DNA of 64,000 bases, from the NCBI GenBank assembly GCA_027627225.1, contig CM051026.1, forward strand, positions 3,322,701 through 3,386,700, written 5' to 3'. This stretch comes from Congeria kusceri (lineage: Eukaryota; Mollusca; Bivalvia; Myida; Dreissenidae). The stretch's first letter is position 1, and the number at the start of each line of letters is the position of its first letter. The position numbers were made by a program, and so were the translations under genes. The notes beneath the pieces were generated by a model. That model was not told the DNA's origin and did no database searches. It worked only from the letters and a program-made list of their open reading frames with translations. This document shows, piece by piece, positions 57,640 through 64,000 of this stretch.

Positions 57640-59340
57640 GTACTGCTACTACACTGCATCTTTCTGTATTTTCTTTTTCGTTTAAAAAATAAACATGGAC
57701 TATTGTTGTTACCACTATTTGCTATGGCCTCCTTCTGTTTCCACTTTTTGTTTATAAAATAAACATGGACAAATTTAATAATGTAAATTTGTTAATATAT
57801 AGTATATAAAATAAATATAAATATATATATATTGTATATACCCAGTATGTACTATAGAAAATTATATAACATTATTCTGTTTAAATATATATATAGATAA
57901 AATTTACACTTGTTGATATGTGGATGGTGTTCAATTTATGTCAGAAATTACTTGAATTACTATTTACATTTAGATACATATTAAACTTTGTAGTATTGAC
58001 AATTTTATAAAATAATGCTGTTAAAATGTAAATTCAAATAAAACTCCACTTTTTGATCTATAGATAGTGTTCAATTTATATCAGAACTTAGTTAAATTAC
58101 TTTTTTACATTAGATATATATTAAACTTTGTATTACTGAAAATTATATAAAATAATGCTGTTATATTGTAAAATTAGATAAAACTCCTCTTTTTGAAATG
58201 TAGATAGTGTTCAGCTGATATCTGAAATTAGTTAAATTAATATTTACATTAGATATATATGTCACCTTGTATTAGTGAAAATTAAATAAATAATGCTGTT
58301 AAAATGTAAATTTAGATAAAACTCCACTTCTGAGAAGTAGATATCTTTCAAGTTATCTCTGATTTTGGTTGAATTACTACTTACATTAGAATAAATACAT
58401 ATAGTAATTCAGTATGAAGTACCACTATGCTCCATTTTGTTTCCTCTTTTTATTTATTAAATAAACATGGACAAATACAACTATTTATACTTGTTAAAAT
58501 TTATAATATAAACATATATAATATTTTTAATATTGAAAATTATAGTAACCTATATTGTTAAAACGTAGATATAGATAAAACTTTTTTAGTAAATATTTTT
58601 CAATTTATCTCTGACTTTGAATGATTATTTAAACTAGTAAAAACACTTATAGTAAATCAGTATAAAAAAATGATGATTAAAGTCTAGCAGTTTCTGTAAT
58701 AGACCACCATTGTGTTGCTACCACCCAGCTTTTTGCTTACTCCTTTTTTATATAAAATAAACGTACACAAAAACAAAAAATATACTTGTAAATATGTACA
58801 TATTGGTAAAACTTTGTATCTATTCAGAGTAAATACATATAAAAATCCTGTATGTAAATATTGATATTGTTAAGGATCAATTTCTTGTAAAAATACAGCA
58901 TTTGTTGCCTCAAGTCTGCTTCTTTTTTTTTCTCCTCTTGTCTATAAAGTAAACAGGGACAAATACAACATTTTTACTAGTTAATATATAATATATAATG
59001 TTGATTTATTCTGTAAAATCCTGTATGTAAATATTGATGTTTTTAAGTATCAATCTCGTGTAAAAAAAATACAGCACCTGTTGACACAAGTCTGCATCTT
59101 TTTGCTTCCTCTTATTGTTTATAAAGTAAACAGGGACAAATACACACTGTTCTCTCGTTAATATACAATATATAATATAGATTATGTTCAATATATATTT
59201 TTAAGTATCAATCTCTTGTAAAAAGAATACAACACTTGTTGCCACAAGTCTGCATCTTTTTGTTTCCTCTTATTGTTTATAAAGTAAACAGGGACAAATA
59301 CACAATTTTTTTTTTTTTTTTTTTTTTTTCTATTTAATAT
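57640..59340. repeat. degenerate tandem repeat domain upstream of the LINE
   Basis: The word '(t)ataaa(a/g)taaaca(t/g)gga' recurs at about 57685, 57755, 58460, 58755, 58948, 59130 and 59285. The last three units, with 'aagtctgcatctttttg' and 'ctgtatgtaaatattgatgt', are 157-180 bp apart and clearly tandem. A second type with a 138-140 bp period ('gatagtgttcaatttatatc', 'aaaataatgctgttaaaatg') fills about 57900-58400. Confidence 0.75.
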
Positions 59341-59742
59341 ACAATATATAATATAGATTATGTTCAATATATCTCTAAACTTAGACAAATTATAATTTAC
59401 ACTAGAGCAAATACATACAGTTATTAAAGCTCTACATATTATTAAATACTGATAGCTATTTATTGATATCTTCAGATGTTGCCATTGTTCATTAATCCTA
59501 GTGATAAGCTTATTAATGAAAACATTTACTGATTTGTATATGCTATTTTGACTCGGTTCTAATTTTCCTAACAAAAAGATACCTTATTATGTTCACTTAT
59601 TTTTTTTCCTTTCATGTTAGTTTTTTTTTTTTTTTTTCCTATTATTATTTTGTACTTTTTCCGTTCTGTACTACAAGGTATGTTGTGTTGTTACTATGCA
59701 TGCAAGTGCTACATTTTATATGTTCCTTAGTTTTGCTTATCT

Positions 59743-61689
59743 ATGAACGAGCTTAAAATTTTATCTGTCAACTGCAGAGGCATTCAGGGGAAAAAGAAGC
59801 GATTACAAGTTTTTCAATACTTAAAAGAAACAAAATGTGATATTTACTGCCTTCAAGATACACACTTTATTAACGAACAGATTAAAACCATTTACTCAGA
59901 ATGGGGATCAGAGTGTTTCCTAAGTTATGGCTCTTCTAATTCGCGTGGTGTAGCAATACTTTTGTCGAAAATACTTGAGTATAAAATACATAATGTACAA
60001 TATGATGAATTTGGTAACTATATTATTTTGGATATAAATATTGGTGAAACTAGACTCACACTTGCCTCTATATACGGACCGAACTCTGACAGTCCCGAAT
60101 TTTTCACCAATATTTTTGATATTATTGACAATATTGGGAATGACTCCTACTTAATTTGTGGCGACTTTAATTTGGTTCTAGACCCAAATATAGATTATCA
60201 AAACTACAAATCAATAAATAATAAAAATGCAAGAGAATTTATTTTAAAAAATATGGAAGATCGTGTTCTTACAGATCCTTTTAGGATATTATATCCTAAC
60301 TCTAGACGATATACATGGAGAAGAACAAATCCAATACAACAAGCCCGGCTTGATTTTTATCTTTTATCGTCATTTTTGTCACCGTTTTTTCACGACATTA
60401 ATATATTGCCCAGTTACCAATCTGATCATTCGAGTGTAACGTTGACATTAAAATTTACTGATTTTAAACACGGAAAAGGTCTGTGGAAACATAATAACAT
60501 GCTTCTTAGCGACATCAACTACATTAACACAATAAATGATACAATTACCGAAATAAAGAAACAATATATGTTACCTGTATACAATAAAGATAACATTGAT
60601 ACAATACCTGACCAAGACATACAGTTTTTAATAAACGACCAACTTTTTTTAGATACAGTTTTAATGGAAATAAGAGGTAAAGCTATTTCATATAGTTCGT
60701 ATAAAACAAAATCGCGTAACAAGCGCGAAAACCAATTAAAAGCTGAAATTGAACAACACGAGAAATTGTTGACCGAGAGTAACGTGCAAATTATACTTGA
60801 ATTAAAAGATGAACTAATGAAAATACAAGAAGAGAAATTAAAAGGTGCCTTAATAAGATCGCGAGCCGAATGGATACAATTTGGAGAAAAACCATCAAAA
60901 CTTTTTTGTAACCTCGAAAAATATAACTATACAACAAAAACTATCACTAGCCTAACAACTGATGACGGACTTGTTTTAGACAAGCAGGTTGATATCTTGA
61001 ACGAAACCGCTTTGTTTTATAAAACATTGTATCAAAATAACGACAATACCAACATTGATGATGATTTTAATAGCTTTTTTTTTATAGCAAATATTGACAT
61101 ACCTAAACTGTCGTATGAAGAGTCAAAACTATTAGAAGGGCCAATAACACTAAGTGAGGCCTCTTTTGTCTTAAAAAACATGGCAAACAACAAAAGCCCT
61201 GGGTCGTCTGGTTTTAGTATTGATTTCTTCAAAGTCTTTTGGCCCAAATTAGGTACGTTTGTTTGTAGAGCGTTAAATCACGCATTCGATAGCGGCATTT
61301 TGTCTATAACACAACGACAGGGGATAATTACTTGCATACCTAAGGGTGAAAAACCCAGACAATTTTTAAAAAACTGGCGTCCAATAACATTGTTAAACAC
61401 TGTATATAAAATTGGTTCTGGAAGTATTGCTAATAGATTAAAAAAATACATTAACGAACTTATAAATAATGATCAAACTGGTTTTATCAAAGGCAGGTTC
61501 ATAGGTGAAAACACTCGACTAATCTACGACATTTTGAAATACACTGAGGAAAATAATATTCCCGGACTTCTCCTACTTATAGATTTTGAAAAGGCTTTTG
61601 ATTCCTTGTCACGGAAGTTTGTAAACAAAACACTCTCCTCGTTTAATTTCGGTCCTGACATGAAAAAATGGTTTAACGTTTTTTTATAA
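59743..61689 (+). CDS. LINE ORF2, N-terminal part: endonuclease and first half of RT
   Basis: ATG at 59743, 648 codons to TAA. Endonuclease motifs: LSVNCRG (7-13), CLQDTH (36-41; Asp where many relatives have Glu), SRGVAIL (67-73), IYGPN (110-114), ICGDFN (138-143), RYTWRR (189-194), ARLDFYLLS (201-209) and QSDHSS (226-231). RT begins around residue 480 with KSPGSSGFSIDFF, WRPITLLN and QTGFIKGR, and the first catalytic Asp is in LLIDFEKAFD (611-620). The frame ends at a run of seven T where one T too many shifts the ribosome into TAA; the matching sequence continues in another frame. The complete protein would nick target DNA and reverse-transcribe its own RNA. Confidence 0.92.
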   Translation: MNELKILSVNCRGIQGKKKRLQVFQYLKETKCDIYCLQDTHFINEQIKTIYSEWGSECFLSYGSSNSRGVAILLSKILEYKIHNVQYDEFGNYIILDINIGETRLTLASIYGPNSDSPEFFTNIFDIIDNIGNDSYLICGDFNLVLDPNIDYQNYKSINNKNAREFILKNMEDRVLTDPFRILYPNSRRYTWRRTNPIQQARLDFYLLSSFLSPFFHDINILPSYQSDHSSVTLTLKFTDFKHGKGLWKHNNMLLSDINYINTINDTITEIKKQYMLPVYNKDNIDTIPDQDIQFLINDQLFLDTVLMEIRGKAISYSSYKTKSRNKRENQLKAEIEQHEKLLTESNVQIILELKDELMKIQEEKLKGALIRSRAEWIQFGEKPSKLFCNLEKYNYTTKTITSLTTDDGLVLDKQVDILNETALFYKTLYQNNDNTNIDDDFNSFFFIANIDIPKLSYEESKLLEGPITLSEASFVLKNMANNKSPGSSGFSIDFFKVFWPKLGTFVCRALNHAFDSGILSITQRQGIITCIPKGEKPRQFLKNWRPITLLNTVYKIGSGSIANRLKKYINELINNDQTGFIKGRFIGENTRLIYDILKYTEENNIPGLLLLIDFEKAFDSLSRKFVNKTLSSFNFGPDMKKWFNVFL

Positions 61690-63097
61690 GGATGGCATTT
61701 CAGCAGTAACGCAGTGTGGGTCGTTATCTGATTTTTTTCAAATACAACGTGGTTGTCGTCAAGGTGGTCCCCTCAGTTGTTATATTTTTATTTTGTGCGC
61801 TGAAATTTTGTCTCTTAAACTCAGGGCAAATCCCAAAATCAAAGGAATCAAAATCGATAATACTGAATATAAGTTATCGCAATTTGCTGATGATACGTCT
61901 ATACTCCTGGATGGCTCTGCAGAATCCCTTAATGAAACCTTAGATGATTTGTCGCATTTCACATTGTGCTCTGGCTTAAAGGTAAATTTCGACAAAACCA
62001 AAGTAGTTTGGATAGGGAAGCATAAATTCAGTTCCGAAAGCATAAAAACTAGATGGAAGTTAAAATGGAACCAGCATACTTTTGATATGCTTGGTTTAAC
62101 ATTTCATGTCGATCTTGATAAGATGATAGATCTTAATTATATGGATAAATTGTATAGAATTAGAACGCTGCTTAAAAACTGGTCCAGAAGGATATTAACT
62201 CCCATTGGAAGGATACAAGTAATAAAAACGATTGCTTTGCCAGTGCTTAACCATTTATTTGTTTCACTTCCCAATCCACCACATAGAATATTGGTTGAAC
62301 TTAATGATCTCTTTTTAAACTTTGTGTGGAATGGGAGTTCAAAAATTAGCAAAAATGTACTTATTAAAGAATATACTGAAGGAGGTCTTAATATGGTCGA
62401 CATCTTTTCATTTATAATAGCGTTGAAATGTTCTTGGATACGAAGGATCATCACAGGAAATGGTAAATGGATTAATATTGTAAAAATGATAATAGACACC
62501 CAAAAACTTTACAACTGTGGTGTTCACTATCCAGAAAACCTTATAAATAAAACAGGCAATGCTTTTTGGAAAGACACTTTAAAATCGTTTGTTGATTTCC
62601 GCAAAGCAGAATCATTAAATATAAAATACATATTACAAACCCCAATATTCTATAATCCTGATATAACGATCGGTAATAAAAGTGTATTCCTCAAAACATG
62701 GTTTGAAAATGGCGTGCATTTTATCTGCGATTTGATCAAAAACAACGATGGGTTAGAATTATATAGCTATGAAGAACTGTGTAACAGATATAATTTCTAT
62801 CCAAACTACTTGCATTACATAGGTATTACTAATGTAGTTACTAAATACTTGAAGAAATATGGTTTGTTCGATAAAACATCTGCTCTGAATACGATTGCAG
62901 ATTTTGACTTTGTTAAGCCTTTTGTTCCCCTTCAAGTGATATCCATTTTAAAATATCAAAAAGGTACCCAACCCATGTATAATATTGTTAAAACAAATGA
63001 CACTTTACCAGTCTGTATGTCAAAATGGACGAGCATTTTTGAAAATATTGAATTAAAAGACTGGAACCATATCTTTAGTATGCCATTTTGTCTTTAG
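61685..63097 (+). CDS. LINE ORF2, middle part: second half of RT
   Basis: The frame resumes at 61685 directly after the T-run. It includes GCRQGGP (61751-61771; most RTs have Asp where the second Gly is, a likely inactivating or unusual change), then FADD (61883-61894), the second catalytic pair, and thumb and connection segments such as LKNWSRR and GGLNMVD. It ends at a stop created by the 19-bp duplication at 63073-63110. There is no natural start here; the segment is the downstream half of the same gene. Confidence 0.9.
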   Translation, partial: YKDGISAVTQCGSLSDFFQIQRGCRQGGPLSCYIFILCAEILSLKLRANPKIKGIKIDNTEYKLSQFADDTSILLDGSAESLNETLDDLSHFTLCSGLKVNFDKTKVVWIGKHKFSSESIKTRWKLKWNQHTFDMLGLTFHVDLDKMIDLNYMDKLYRIRTLLKNWSRRILTPIGRIQVIKTIALPVLNHLFVSLPNPPHRILVELNDLFLNFVWNGSSKISKNVLIKEYTEGGLNMVDIFSFIIALKCSWIRRIITGNGKWINIVKMIIDTQKLYNCGVHYPENLINKTGNAFWKDTLKSFVDFRKAESLNIKYILQTPIFYNPDITIGNKSVFLKTWFENGVHFICDLIKNNDGLELYSYEELCNRYNFYPNYLHYIGITNVVTKYLKKYGLFDKTSALNTIADFDFVKPFVPLQVISILKYQKGTQPMYNIVKTNDTLPVCMSKWTSIFENIELKDWNHIFSMPFCL

Positions 63098-63110
63098 TAT
63101 GCCATTTTGT
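63073..63110. repeat. 19-bp exact tandem duplication breaking the LINE frame
   Basis: ctttagtatgccattttgt at 63073-63091 is repeated at 63092-63110. 19 is not a multiple of 3, so the frame shifts and the first copy runs into TAG. Confidence 0.97.
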
Positions 63111-63569
63111 ATAACCAAAGATTCTACGCTACAATGGTTCCAGTATAGAATTATACACCGAATTATTGGTACCAACTATTTTTTGTATAAAATCAATTAT
63201 AAATCGTCAGCAGAATGCTCTTTCTGTCATGATATGTCGGAAACAATTGAGCACATTTTTTGGGAATGTAAATACGTTAAAAAATTTATTGCTGATTTGT
63301 TTGAAGGTTTTGAGGTATTCGCTGACTTCATAAATGCACCCTCTTTCATGTTAGGACATAAAAACACAAGTAGTCCTCTTAATCTAACATTCCTTCTCAC
63401 TAAAAGGTTTATTTATAATTGTAAAATGAATCAAACATTACCTACCGTTATCGCGGCAAGATCATTCTTTTCTATCCAGTATCATATTTTGAAGGAAATG
63501 AACTTCTTCTGCAATTTAGATTCTAACTTAATAACTACATGGGACATTTTGTTAAATCTGTATCGTTAA
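63099..63569 (+). CDS. LINE ORF2, C-terminal part with CCHC knuckle
   Basis: Continues the protein after the duplication to the natural stop TAA at 63567. It contains LQWFQYRIIHRIIG and then a C-x2-C-x8-H-x4-C knuckle (C40, C43, H52, C57 counting from 63099; CSFCHDMSETIEHIFWEC), characteristic of L1-type ORF2 C-termini and thought to bind RNA. The same pieces are found in the decayed minus-strand copy at 47 kb. Confidence 0.9.
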   Translation: MPFCITKDSTLQWFQYRIIHRIIGTNYFLYKINYKSSAECSFCHDMSETIEHIFWECKYVKKFIADLFEGFEVFADFINAPSFMLGHKNTSSPLNLTFLLTKRFIYNCKMNQTLPTVIAARSFFSIQYHILKEMNFFCNLDSNLITTWDILLNLYR

Positions 63570-63862
63570 GAACATTGTGACTTGCATATTTTATCCGTAT
63601 ATTCAAAATTTCAATATGTGTATCAATTTGTATATTGCTGTTTAAGCAATTATGATATTATTGTTAATATGCAATTGTGAGCACTTGTCTTCATTGTAAT
63701 ATTATATATCATGCATGTTGAACTATTATCAATACTCATGATGTACGGTGTGGAGGGGGATGCCCTCGACCCTCACACACCTATTGACGAGGAAAATAAA
63801 ATATATAGAACGGAAAATAAAAATAAAAATAAAAAAAAAAAAAAAATAAATAAAAAAAAAAA
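63570..63862 (+). other. LINE 3' UTR with GC-rich hairpin and A-rich tail
   Basis: A hairpin-forming tggagggggatgccctcgac (63751-63770), then cctcacacac, then aaaataaaaataaaaat runs to 63862. The decayed copy ends the same way (minus strand, 46395-46317). Confidence 0.8.
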
Positions 63863-64000
63863 GATTATATTGTTAATACAAAATGGGAAGTAAACATTCG
63901 CATTTCAAAATGTTATAAATATGTTGAACTGACTATTGTTAAAAAAAGGTTAAATAAACATCACCTGTTTTCAAATTGGAAACACATCTAGTGGGAAAAT

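Larger units (their letters stand above)
59743..63862 (+). mobile_element. L1-type non-LTR retrotransposon (LINE), nearly full ORF2
   Basis: ORF2 carries an APE-type endonuclease, reverse transcriptase and a C-terminal CCHC-like knuckle, followed by a roughly 290-bp 3' UTR and an A-rich tail (about 63808-63862). Two frame breaks (about 61679-61685 and 63073-63110) inactivate it. No ORF1 is found upstream, so the copy is either 5'-truncated or its ORF1 is lost. Few lesions over nearly 4 kb suggest it is young. The 5' boundary is not determined. Confidence 0.92.

Overview
The window is AT-rich, intron-bearing, repeat-dense eukaryotic DNA with no bacterial-type gene organisation. Several things point to an invertebrate, most likely a bivalve mollusc: the repeat style (150-165 bp degenerate tandem units, tRNA-headed SINEs, short inverted-repeat elements), a Ty3/gypsy element with a PNMA/Arc-like Gag, and L1-type LINEs. 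The species assignment is inference.

Layout. 1-2.6 kb is a degenerate array with a period of about 570 bp; each unit carries a minus-strand SINE. 2.6-3.9 kb holds a 23-bp GC-rich minisatellite. 4.1-7.9 kb holds a composite repeat, a MITE and triplet-repeat tracts. 8064-17149 is the best feature: a complete minus-strand Ty3/gypsy retrotransposon with two 589-bp LTRs that look identical, a TCTA target duplication, a tRNA-Lys primer site, a polypurine tract, gag and a fully open pro-pol. The gag frame has an in-frame TAG, and a TTTAAAC slippery heptamer lies exactly where gag overlaps pol in the -1 frame. 17-24 kb is intergenic repeats.

Host-gene signals are weak but coherent in three places. 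(a) 24.5-28.0 kb, plus strand: a chain of phase-compatible exon candidates ending at an AATAAA. (b) 29.9-35.4 kb, minus strand: four terminal-looking exons that all start in phase 1, all complete a Gly codon if the preceding base is G, and all carry their own stop. Two also have AATAAA; this looks like alternative last exons. (c) 50.4-55.2 kb, plus strand: an Ig-like exon followed by a transmembrane exon with matching phases, then short cytoplasmic-type exons. 41.9-46.3 kb contains a diverged duplication that also carries a transmembrane-like ORF.

45.6-47.7 kb holds two decayed L1-type LINE fragments in opposite orientations. 57.5-59.6 kb is degenerate tandem repeats immediately upstream of a nearly full L1-type ORF2 (59.74-63.57 kb). 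That ORF2 is broken by one extra T and a 19-bp tandem duplication and ends in an A-rich tail.

The two retroelements are self-contained (Gag, protease, RT, RNase H and integrase; or endonuclease plus RT) and probably supply the machinery that mobilises the shorter repeats. Exon calls rest on splice-site and phase reading by eye and are given low to moderate confidence.
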